From the NCBI GenBank assembly GCA_014382085.1, contig JACNKJ010000027.1, positions 1 through 5,499 of the forward strand: 5,499 bases of DNA, read 5' to 3'. Of the stretch, positions 1 to 5,499 are shown one piece after another; the first letter of the stretch is position 1, and each line of letters starts with the position of its first letter. Source of the DNA: a bacterium (GTDB taxonomy: Bacteria > Krumholzibacteriota > Krumholzibacteriia > JACNKJ01). The notes under the pieces are model-generated. The model had not been told where the DNA came from, searched no databases, and saw only the letters and a list, made by a program, of their open reading frames with translations. The position numbers were made by a program, and so were the translations under genes.

Positions 1-47
1 TCAGTTATTGCCTTGGCAAATTTCCATAATCCAGTTATTTCTTAGCC
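1..47 (+). promoter_or_regulatory. Leader of the aroK operon, possible weak promoter
   Basis: AT-rich relative to the rest of the window. It contains CATAAT (25-30), a fair -10 hexamer without a convincing -35 at the right distance, and TTGGCA (13-18), a fair -35 paired at 16 bases only with a poor -10 (35-40). An 8-base direct repeat CAGTTATT occurs at 2-9 and 32-39. No Shine-Dalgarno sequence is visible before the ATG at 48. The region is cut by the window edge, so the true promoter may lie upstream. Confidence 0.2.
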
Positions 48-590
48 ATGAATCTCTATCTCGTCGGCTTCATGGCCTCGGGGAAATCCACTCTGGGGCG
101 TTTCCTCTCGGAATACTCCGGGCGCAGTTTTCGCGACCTTGATCGCATCATCGAGTCCGAGGCGAACTTGAGCATTCGAGAGATCTTCGAGGCCGAAGGG
201 GAAGTTGGATTCCGCCGGCGTGAAACAGAGGCCTTGGAGCAAATTGTGAAACTGGACGGTTTCGTGGTGGCTACCGGGGGCGGCGTTATCGAAACCGCAT
301 CCAATCGAGATTTGCTTCAGAACGGTTACACGGTTTTCCTGGATTGGTCATGGGAGTCCCTTGCACCTTGGCTCAAGAAAGTGTCACGGCACAGCCGTCC
401 GTTGCTTGAACAAGAAGATGAAAATGTCCAGCTACTCTTCGAGCGCCGGCGGCCCCTTTACAATCAGGTAGCCCAGCGCGTGGAGGACATCCGCGAGGTG
501 GATCACAACGGCCTCGGCGAGATGCTGAACAATCTTTGCGAGGGTATTCACGAAGCCCTGCTGGAAGCCGAGCGAAAGGCATTGGAATGA
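48..590 (+). CDS. aroK: Shikimate kinase
   Basis: Cytosolic enzyme that transfers the ATP gamma-phosphate to the 3-hydroxyl of shikimate, step five of the shikimate pathway to chorismate and the aromatic amino acids. The 180-residue protein is typical in length, with a slight C-terminal extension. Visible motifs are a Walker A loop at residues 7-15 (GFMASGKST, Lys13), a DLD pair at Asp30/Asp32 (Mg2+ and shikimate contacts in the family), the F-R pair at 55-56, a glycine triplet at 77-79, the R-P-L-L lid segment at 117-120 and the R-R-P-L-Y segment at 134-138. The start is fixed because the next Met (residue 9) lies inside the P-loop. No clear Shine-Dalgarno sequence precedes the ATG. The 3' end overlaps rsmD by four bases, so the two are probably translationally coupled. 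The aroK/aroL distinction cannot be made from sequence alone; the family call is firm. Confidence 0.96.
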   Translation: MNLYLVGFMASGKSTLGRFLSEYSGRSFRDLDRIIESEANLSIREIFEAEGEVGFRRRETEALEQIVKLDGFVVATGGGVIETASNRDLLQNGYTVFLDWSWESLAPWLKKVSRHSRPLLEQEDENVQLLFERRRPLYNQVAQRVEDIREVDHNGLGEMLNNLCEGIHEALLEAERKALE

Positions 591-1135
591 GAATCATCGC
601 CGGCCGCATGAAGGGCCGTCGCCTTCTGGTCCCCAAGAACGGCGCACGCCCAACCACCGATCGTGTTCGTGAAAGTCTCTTCGCCGTTTTGCAGGACGAA
701 TTCGAGGATGGTGTGGTCATCGACCTTTTTGCGGGAAGCGGCAGTCTCGGCCTGGAGGCCCTTAGCCGCGGCGCCCAGCGCGCGCATTTCGTGGAGCTCT
801 CACGACGGGGTGTGGACGTTCTTTCGCGCAATCTGGAGGCTGCTCGAAACGAAGGTCTTGAAACAAAGGTGTTCAAGGAGAAGGTGCGTTACTATCTTAG
901 GAATCACTGGCCGGAGGGGGGTGCGGACCTGGTGCTCATGGACCCGCCCTACGGCGATGAAGAGGGTGTGAAGAGCCTGAAACTTCTCGCTGAGCTTCAT
1001 GCATCCGATGTGGGAGTCGTGAGTTTCGAGTCGGCTGGTGGGGAAGAAATTACAGCGCCCGAAGGTTTGAAGCTTCATCGAGTCATGAATTTCGGCGATA
1101 CGCAAGTGACGATCTTCCGGGGAGGAAAACGATGA
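587..1135 (+). CDS. rsmD: 16S rRNA (guanine(966)-N(2))-methyltransferase RsmD
   Basis: SAM-dependent methyltransferase which, in the characterised family member, methylates N2 of G966 of 16S rRNA in the small ribosomal subunit. The protein is 182 residues, normal for RsmD. It opens with the family signature MRIIAGRMKGRRL, followed by the conserved R-P-T-T-D-R-V-R-E-S-L-F block at 21-32. SAM motif I is DLFAGSG (46-52), the acidic end of motif II is FVE (68-70), and the catalytic motif IV is DPPY (119-122). The C-terminus carries the usual G-D-T-x-V segment (170-174). The frame is open further upstream to an ATG at 536, but that would add 17 non-conserved residues inside aroK. The ATG at 587 begins exactly at the family N-terminus, forms an ATGA overlap with the aroK stop and has AAAGG (575-579) at suitable spacing. 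The rsmD-coaD pairing that follows is common in bacteria. Confidence 0.95.
   Translation: MRIIAGRMKGRRLLVPKNGARPTTDRVRESLFAVLQDEFEDGVVIDLFAGSGSLGLEALSRGAQRAHFVELSRRGVDVLSRNLEAARNEGLETKVFKEKVRYYLRNHWPEGGADLVLMDPPYGDEEGVKSLKLLAELHASDVGVVSFESAGGEEITAPEGLKLHRVMNFGDTQVTIFRGGKR
1121..1126 (+). promoter_or_regulatory. Strong ribosome binding site for coaD
   Basis: GGAGGA lies five bases before the coaD ATG at 1132, inside the 3' end of rsmD. It is the best Shine-Dalgarno match in the window and supports the ATGA-overlap start for coaD. Confidence 0.75.
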
Positions 1136-1620
1136 ACCGTTGGATGTATCCCGGCACATTCGATCCGCCCACGCGCGGTCATCTGGACTTGATCCGTCGC
1201 GCCATGCCCCTGTGTGACGAGCTCATCGTCGCGGTGGCGGACAACAAGGAAAAGAATACCTTGTTTACGCTGGAAGAGCGGCTCAAGCTGACGGAAAAAG
1301 CTGTGGTCGGCTTGGATAACGTGAAGGTGCTATCCTTCAATACACTGCTCACCGAACAAGTGGAAAAACTGGGCGTCAGCGCTGTCCTTCGTGGTGTGCG
1401 CGCCTTCAGCGATTTCGAATACGAATTCGTCATGGCGCTGACTAATCGGAAATTGCTGGATCGCTTTGAGAGCATTTTCATGATGCCCAGCGAAAACTAT
1501 ATCTATCTCTCCAGTTCGCTGGTGAAAGAGATCCGAGAGTACGGTGGAGACCTCACACCTTTCGTGACGGCCCCCGTGCTGGAAATGATGACCGAGATGG
1601 GAAAGGGACCTGTGACATGA
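1132..1620 (+). CDS. coaD: Pantetheine-phosphate adenylyltransferase
   Basis: Cytosolic nucleotidyltransferase that joins 4'-phosphopantetheine and ATP to give dephospho-CoA and pyrophosphate, the penultimate step of coenzyme A synthesis; bacterial enzymes are hexameric and feedback-inhibited by CoA. The 162 residues match the usual size of about 160. The N-terminal YPGTFDPPTRGH segment (6-17) contains the nucleotidyltransferase T-x-G-H motif with His17. Lys41 sits before the L-F-T-L-E-E-R block (44-50). The R-G-V-R segment (87-90) and the following S-D-F-E-Y-E block (93-98) are the conserved substrate-binding region, N-R-K is at 105-107, and the C-terminal nucleotide-binding S-S-S motif is at 127-129 followed by L-V-K-E-I. 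No key residue is missing. It overlaps rsmD and the downstream aminotransferase by four bases each, which implies coupled translation. Confidence 0.97.
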   Translation: MNRWMYPGTFDPPTRGHLDLIRRAMPLCDELIVAVADNKEKNTLFTLEERLKLTEKAVVGLDNVKVLSFNTLLTEQVEKLGVSAVLRGVRAFSDFEYEFVMALTNRKLLDRFESIFMMPSENYIYLSSSLVKEIREYGGDLTPFVTAPVLEMMTEMGKGPVT

Positions 1621-2819
1621 ACCGCATCGAAACTTTGACTCCCCGCTTCGCCGATAAGCTCGGTCATGTGGGAGCCAACATCGAAGGATCCAAGACCCTG
1701 GCCGTGACGGCGCTGGCCAATCGTCTGAAAGCGGAGGGCCGCGACATTGTTTCCCTTACTGCCGGTGAGCCCGATTTCCGCACGCCCGAGCTTGTGGCAG
1801 AAGCGGGTATTGAGGCCATCCGAAGCGGAGCCACGCGCTACACCGCCGCCGCCGGTGAGCCCAAGCTTCGCAAGGCCGTCGCCGACTTATACTCCAAACG
1901 TTGGGGTGTCAAATTGGACACCTGCAATGTCTGCGCATCCAGCGGCGCCAAACCCATCATCTACTATCTCATGTCGATCTTTTTGGATCCGGGCGACAAG
2001 GTTATTTTCCCCGTGCCATTCTGGGTGAGCTACGAAGCCATGGTGAAGATGCGTGGCGGCGTGCCCGTACCGGTGGTCACGCGTATGGAAAATCACCTGA
2101 AGCTCACGGCTGATGAGTTGGACGCCGCTGCGGACGGCGCAAAGGTCCTGTTGCTGAACAATCCCACCAACCCCACGGGAGCGGTCTACAGCAAGAGCGA
2201 ATTAGAAGGTATTGCGGAGGTGGCGCGTGATCGCGACCTCATCGTCATCGCCGATGAAATCTACGAAGATCTGGTTTATGGCGAACTGAAACACCAAAGT
2301 CTTTACACCGTTGCGCCCTGGATGCCCGAGCGAACGGTGGTTGTGACAGGCGTGTCCAAGAGCTTCGCTATGACAGGCTGGCGACTAGGCTACGCCATCG
2401 GCGACGAGTCGGTGATCGCGCCTCTGGCCAAGTATCAGAGCCAAGCCCTATCCAGCCCCAGTCAAATTAGTCAGCGCGCGGCCCTCAAAGCCGTCAGCGA
2501 GGGATGGGACAGCGTCGCCACCATGCGGACTGAGTTCGCCAAGCGGCGCGAATACGTAGTTGAGAAGATGCGAAAGCTGGGTCTACCCTTCACCGAACCC
2601 GAAGGCGCTTTCTATCTCTTTTTCGATAGCAGCCCGATTTTAGAAAAGCGCGCTTGGAAAGATGGTCAGGAATTTTGCGCCCACTTGCTGGAAGATGAGG
2701 GCCTTGCCCTGGTCCCTGGTGACGCTTTCGGTATGAACAACTGGGTGCGCATGTCTTTCGCCGCTTCCGACGCAGATCTGGAAGATGGATTCACCCGCCT
2801 CGAACGGTTTATCGGCTGA
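1617..2819 (+). CDS. Class I PLP-dependent aminotransferase, aspartate aminotransferase type (Ib/1-beta)
   Basis: Cytosolic pyridoxal-phosphate enzyme, most likely interconverting aspartate plus 2-oxoglutarate with oxaloacetate plus glutamate. The 400 residues match subgroup Ib enzymes such as that of Thermus. The early L-T-A-G-E-P-D-F motif is at 47-54. The PLP-site residues are Asn185 in N-N-P-T-N-P-T-G (181-188), Asp213 and Tyr216 in D-E-I-Y, the Schiff-base Lys248 in S-K-S-F-A-M-T-G-W-R (247-256), Arg256 for the phosphate and Arg378 for the substrate alpha-carboxylate. Lys112 aligns by eye with the lysine that Ib enzymes use for the side-chain carboxylate, favouring a dicarboxylic substrate. 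Some Ib enzymes also transaminate prephenate; here the N-terminal position where such enzymes carry Lys/Arg appears to be Glu23, so that activity is uncertain. The start ATG overlaps the coaD stop (ATGA), with AAGGGA at 1603-1608 as a Shine-Dalgarno site. The exact substrate is not proven by sequence. Confidence 0.9.
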   Translation: MNRIETLTPRFADKLGHVGANIEGSKTLAVTALANRLKAEGRDIVSLTAGEPDFRTPELVAEAGIEAIRSGATRYTAAAGEPKLRKAVADLYSKRWGVKLDTCNVCASSGAKPIIYYLMSIFLDPGDKVIFPVPFWVSYEAMVKMRGGVPVPVVTRMENHLKLTADELDAAADGAKVLLLNNPTNPTGAVYSKSELEGIAEVARDRDLIVIADEIYEDLVYGELKHQSLYTVAPWMPERTVVVTGVSKSFAMTGWRLGYAIGDESVIAPLAKYQSQALSSPSQISQRAALKAVSEGWDSVATMRTEFAKRREYVVEKMRKLGLPFTEPEGAFYLFFDSSPILEKRAWKDGQEFCAHLLEDEGLALVPGDAFGMNNWVRMSFAASDADLEDGFTRLERFIG

Positions 2820-3829
2820 TGTTTATCGATCGCGTGGTCATAAGAGTGAGAAGCGGAAAAGGAGGCGACGGCCTCGTGTCCTTCCGTCGCGAACGCTTCG
2901 TGCCCCGGGGCGGACCCTGGGGTGGTGACGGCGGCAAGGGTGGTGACGTGATCCTGGAAGTGGATTCACAGCTTCACACGCTCATGGACTTCCGCTACCA
3001 ACAGATTTACGAGGGGGCCAAGGGTCAACCCGGTGGTAGTGCCAACAAGACCGGCAAGACGGGTCGTAATACGATCATTCGCGTGCCCTGTGGAACCGTG
3101 GTGAAGGATGCTGAAGAGGGCAGGATACTGGCCGACCTAACCGAGCATGGAGAGCAGGTGGTTGTGGCCGCCGGAGGCAAGGGGGGGCAGGGCAACGCGC
3201 GTTTCAAAACGCCCACCCGCCAGACTCCCGATTGGGCCACATCCGGTAAGGAAGGCGAAGAAAAGACTCTTGAGTTGGAACTCAAGCTCATCGCCGATGT
3301 GGGCTTGGTCGGATTTCCCAATGCGGGGAAATCTACGCTACTCTCGGCCGTGTCCGAAGCGCGTCCCAAGATCGCCGACTATCCTTTCACGACTCTGGAG
3401 CCCAACCTGGGAATCGTGCGCACGGGCGAATTCCGGTCTCTGGTCATGGCTGACATTCCCGGTCTTATCGAAGGGGCCAGCGACGGTAAGGGTCTTGGCA
3501 AGGAATTCCTGCGCCACATCGAGCGCACGCGTGTGCTGCTTTTTCTGGTGGATGCGGCGGGGGAGAATCCTGTTGAGGAATATCGGACTTTGCTCAGTGA
3601 GCTCGAAAAACACGATGTGGCTTTACTCGATAAACCGCGCGTGCTTTGCCTCAGCAAAATAGATCTACTTGGTGAGGCGCCCTCAAAACCCAAGGGCCTC
3701 GAAAAGAAGATCCCCTATTTGGCCATATCTTCGGTGGCCCGTCGTGGCCTCGATGAACTCTTGCGTAAGTTGGACCGCTTCGTTCATCCTCCCGAGGAGA
3801 AGGAAGACTCGCCCATCCCCACTCTCTAG
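2819..3829 (+). CDS. obgE: Obg family GTPase (ribosome assembly/stress GTPase CgtA)
   Basis: Essential GTPase that binds the 50S subunit, acting in late ribosome assembly and linking growth to (p)ppGpp and stress. The 336-residue protein has the two core domains. The glycine-rich Obg fold covers about 1-158, with the characteristic G-G-D-G-G-K-G-G-D run (35-43) and G-G-K-G-G-Q-G-N (119-126). The G domain follows: G1 GFPNAGKS (165-172, Lys171), G2 DYPFTT (187-192), G3 DIPG (212-215) with L-I-E-G-A after it, G4 SKID (279-282) and G5 around SSVA (304-307). G4 has Ser where NKxD has Asn, a substitution I recall in some other Obg proteins. Only about 15 residues follow the G domain, so the OCT domain of Bacillus-type Obg is absent. 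The start shares one base with the aminotransferase stop (TGATG) and lacks a good Shine-Dalgarno site, suggesting reinitiation. The frequent upstream partners rplU-rpmA are absent. Confidence 0.97.
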   Translation: MFIDRVVIRVRSGKGGDGLVSFRRERFVPRGGPWGGDGGKGGDVILEVDSQLHTLMDFRYQQIYEGAKGQPGGSANKTGKTGRNTIIRVPCGTVVKDAEEGRILADLTEHGEQVVVAAGGKGGQGNARFKTPTRQTPDWATSGKEGEEKTLELELKLIADVGLVGFPNAGKSTLLSAVSEARPKIADYPFTTLEPNLGIVRTGEFRSLVMADIPGLIEGASDGKGLGKEFLRHIERTRVLLFLVDAAGENPVEEYRTLLSELEKHDVALLDKPRVLCLSKIDLLGEAPSKPKGLEKKIPYLAISSVARRGLDELLRKLDRFVHPPEEKEDSPIPTL

Positions 3830-3832
3830 GAG
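3827..3832 (+). promoter_or_regulatory. Ribosome binding site for the membrane glycosyltransferase
   Basis: TAGGAG overlaps the obg stop codon and lies six bases before the ATG at 3839. This spacing favours 3839 over the in-frame ATG at 3854. A nearer ATG at 3835 is in another frame and stops after nine codons. Confidence 0.6.
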
Positions 3833-3838
3833 CGATGC

Positions 3839-5368
3839 ATGGAAGCTCGCCCCATGGATTTTAGCGCACGCTGGATGCCCTGGTTATTGGGTGCCGCCGC
3901 TGCCGCCATTCTATTTTTCGCCACTCAGCCCTTCGGCATCGGTGTCACCAGCGATTGCGTAGATTATTTCTCCACCGCAGCCAATCTAGCGAGCGGCGAA
4001 GGCTTCCTGCAGCACGATGGTAATCCTTACGCCAGCTGGCCGCCGCTTTACCCCATGCTACTCGCGGCCGGACTCAAGGTCGGTCTTTCCTGCGAAATCA
4101 CGGCGCTTCTCATCAACTTGCTGTCGGTAGGTTTACTACTCTTTTTCCTCAGCCGATGGATGTTCATCAACCTGCAGCACCGATTCGTGGCGCATTGGGC
4201 TTCGCTGGTTATCCTTCTGCACTTTGCTCTGCTGGATGTTGCCCTTCACGCTTGGACCGAACCGATTTTCAATCTTCTGGTGATGGTCTTTCTCCTAAGG
4301 CTGCCATTTGTCGCCAAGAGAAAAAGCTGGGGAGCGCTTGTCTGGCTGGCAATTCTGGCCGCGGCAATATGGTCATTGCGATACGTGGGTATAACTGTGG
4401 TCGCTGTGGGGGGAATCTTCATACTCTTATCAGGCGAGTTAACTTGGCCGCGCCGATTACGACGAACCGTCGTCTTTGGAATGATTGCCGCACTTCCGAC
4501 CCTCGTTTGGTTGATTCGCAATCTGCAGGTCATGGGGCAGGTGGCCGGAGAGCGATCGCCTTCGAGTTTTGGCCTGTTTCAGAACCTGCGATTCACGGTG
4601 AAGCACCTGGCTTGGTGGATCTTGCACGAGAGTTGGGGGCCCGTCATTCCCAGCCTGCTCCTTGCGGTATTGTTGAGCATTCTGCTTTACATTCGCTGGA
4701 GTCGCCGAAAGACCGAAACTCATGCAAGAATTCTCACAGTTCTGGAATGCTTCATTGCCTTGAACCTCGCATTCCTCATTTACACCTCCTCACGATACGC
4801 CTTCGAGGCCATTCACTCCCGCTACATATTGCCGGTATTTCTGCCGCTTCTGCTCTGGGTCGCGCTTCTCATCGATCGTCTCTTTGATGGATGGAAACGC
4901 CGGCTCTGGCCGACTCTCACGGCGGTTTTGATGATCGCATGGTTAATCTGGCCTGCGGCCCAGAGCTTGGCTCGTATTATGAGAGCGCGTCATATAGGCA
5001 TCGATACCTTCAGCGCGCTCGACTATCAGGGCTGGGCGCTCTGGAACTGGCTGGAAGGCTCGCCGGAAGAGGCCATCTATATTTCCAATGGTGCGGATGC
5101 GGTGCACTACCATACGGGCCTGCCCGTGCGTCTGGCGCCACGCCGCTGGATTCATTCCACGAGTCGCACTGAGACCACTGAGCTCTCGGATTTCGCGGCC
5201 ATCTTCGAAGAGGATCGCCCGGTCTTTTACATTTGGATCTCCGATTTCCCGCGCACGGGCGCGAGGATGAATTATCACAGTTTGGAAGAGTTGCTTGAGC
5301 TCTATCGCCTGGAGCCCATCGTCGCCTTCCCTGAGAGCGCAGTCTTCATGGTGATGCCCCGTAAATAG
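3839..5368 (+). CDS. Multi-pass membrane protein, probable GT-C/GT39-like glycosyltransferase
   Basis: A 509-residue integral membrane protein with about 11-12 hydrophobic segments (roughly 12-30, 88-106, 115-134, 140-156, 164-182, 184-199, 209-227, 268-285, 299-317, 327-347, 357-375) and a soluble C-terminal part from about 380. The first loop has acidic Asp39 and Asp42 in S-D-C-V-D-Y, then A-A-N-L-A-S-G-E-G-F (47-56) and W-P-P-L-Y-P-M-L-L-A (67-76). These recall GT-C enzymes that use polyprenyl-phosphate sugars, where a loop acidic residue is catalytic. Other family-like points are T-E-P (140-142), L-R-Y-V-G (180-184) and S-R-Y-I-L-P (327-332). The C-terminal I-S-N-G-A-D-A-V-H-Y-H-T-G segment (415-427) is of a type I associate with uncharacterised GT39-like proteins. 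Sugar, acceptor and direction of transfer are unknown. It sits nine bases after obg and is probably co-transcribed. The GT-C assignment is by motif memory; membrane topology is more secure. Confidence 0.68.
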   Translation: MEARPMDFSARWMPWLLGAAAAAILFFATQPFGIGVTSDCVDYFSTAANLASGEGFLQHDGNPYASWPPLYPMLLAAGLKVGLSCEITALLINLLSVGLLLFFLSRWMFINLQHRFVAHWASLVILLHFALLDVALHAWTEPIFNLLVMVFLLRLPFVAKRKSWGALVWLAILAAAIWSLRYVGITVVAVGGIFILLSGELTWPRRLRRTVVFGMIAALPTLVWLIRNLQVMGQVAGERSPSSFGLFQNLRFTVKHLAWWILHESWGPVIPSLLLAVLLSILLYIRWSRRKTETHARILTVLECFIALNLAFLIYTSSRYAFEAIHSRYILPVFLPLLLWVALLIDRLFDGWKRRLWPTLTAVLMIAWLIWPAAQSLARIMRARHIGIDTFSALDYQGWALWNWLEGSPEEAIYISNGADAVHYHTGLPVRLAPRRWIHSTSRTETTELSDFAAIFEEDRPVFYIWISDFPRTGARMNYHSLEELLELYRLEPIVAFPESAVFMVMPRK

Positions 5369-5384
5369 TCGATTCTTCAGAATG

Positions 5385-5403
5385 CCGTCACCGCAGTTGA
5401 CGG
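5385..5403 (+). terminator. Small hairpin after the operon, weak terminator candidate
   Basis: CCGTCA (5385-5390) and TGACGG (5398-5403) form a perfect 6-bp stem with a 7-base loop, 16 bases after the last stop codon. The following ATTTGTCC is only weakly T-rich, so this is not a textbook intrinsic terminator. Its position at the end of the gene run is the main support. Confidence 0.3.
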
Positions 5404-5422
5404 ATTTGTCCTGGCAGTCTGA

Positions 5423-5443
5423 GCTTAGCGCTTAGTGCTTGGC
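5423..5443. repeat. Three imperfect 7-bp tandem repeats
   Basis: GCTTAGC, GCTTAGT and GCTTGGC follow each other without spacing, giving a 7-base periodicity in the non-coding tail. The first two copies differ at one base, and the third differs from the first at one. The array is short enough to be chance. Confidence 0.4.
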
Positions 5444-5452
5444 GACTTCCCC

Positions 5453-5489
5453 ATTGGCATTTCCTTTGCCCCTTCATCCGTATGCCAAT
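5453..5489. repeat. 8-bp inverted repeat around a pyrimidine-rich loop
   Basis: ATTGGCAT (5453-5460) and ATGCCAAT (5482-5489) are perfect reverse complements separated by 21 mostly pyrimidine bases. This could be a protein-binding dyad or an RNA hairpin ahead of a gene outside the window. No gene start on either side confirms a regulatory role. Confidence 0.4.
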
Positions 5490-5499
5490 TCCCGTCACC

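Noticed and set aside
536..586. Upstream ATG at 536 as start of rsmD
   Set aside because: It would add 17 residues without family similarity and overlap aroK by 55 bases. The ATG at 587 matches the RsmD N-terminus.
373..876. Long open frame on the minus strand (167 codons) across the aroK-rsmD junction
   Set aside because: It is antisense to two well-conserved genes and its translation is Arg/Ser/Pro-rich with no recognisable motif, as expected of a shadow frame in GC-rich DNA.
2905..2960. Repeated GGTGGTGACG-like DNA in the obg 5' region
   Set aside because: It encodes the normal glycine-rich G-G-D-G-G-K-G-G-D segment of the Obg fold and is not an independent DNA repeat.
4156..4887. Second + strand open frame of 243 codons inside the membrane glycosyltransferase
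   Set aside because: The frame used at 3839-5368 gives coherent membrane segments and family motifs. This frame gives low-complexity, non-membrane sequence with no motif.
5397..5425. TTGACG at 5397-5402 as a -35 box in the tail
   Set aside because: The hexamer 17 bases downstream (TGAGCT) is a poor -10, and the TTGACG bases largely form one arm of the small hairpin.
5482..5499. ATG at 5482 open to the window edge as the start of a further gene
   Set aside because: Only six codons are visible and the preceding bases are pyrimidine-rich with no ribosome binding site, so there is no support.
1..5499. CRISPR array, tRNA/rRNA, insertion sequence or toxin-antitoxin module
   Set aside because: No regularly spaced repeats, clover-leaf sequence, transposase or small paired genes were seen; conserved genes fill nearly all of the window.

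Overview
The window is a compact bacterial operon fragment with all genes on the + strand. Moderately high GC, Shine-Dalgarno-like sites and stop/start overlaps at nearly every junction indicate a bacterium. The enzymes are too widespread to place it in a phylum. The last gene looks like a polyprenyl-sugar-dependent membrane glycosyltransferase, which would fit an organism with an elaborate envelope, but that is inference.

Layout: a 47-base leader (1-47) precedes shikimate kinase (48-590). Then come the 16S rRNA methyltransferase RsmD (587-1135), phosphopantetheine adenylyltransferase CoaD (1132-1620), a class I aspartate-type aminotransferase (1617-2819), the ribosome-associated GTPase Obg (2819-3829) and a multi-pass GT-C/GT39-like membrane protein (3839-5368). 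The first three junctions are 4-base ATGA overlaps, the fourth is a 1-base TGATG overlap, and the fifth is a 9-base gap. Bases 5369-5499 are non-coding as far as can be seen and hold small inverted and tandem repeats.

The genes do not form one pathway. Shikimate kinase and the aminotransferase both touch amino-acid synthesis, CoaD makes coenzyme A, and RsmD and Obg act on the ribosome (30S methylation and 50S assembly/stress control). The arrangement looks like a growth-linked housekeeping operon with a membrane glycosyltransferase at its 3' end. I see no CRISPR array, mobile element, RNA gene or evident novel defence or biosynthetic system. The points most worth checking are the unusual gene order, the identity of the terminal membrane protein, the substrate range of the aminotransferase, and the repeats in the 3' tail.
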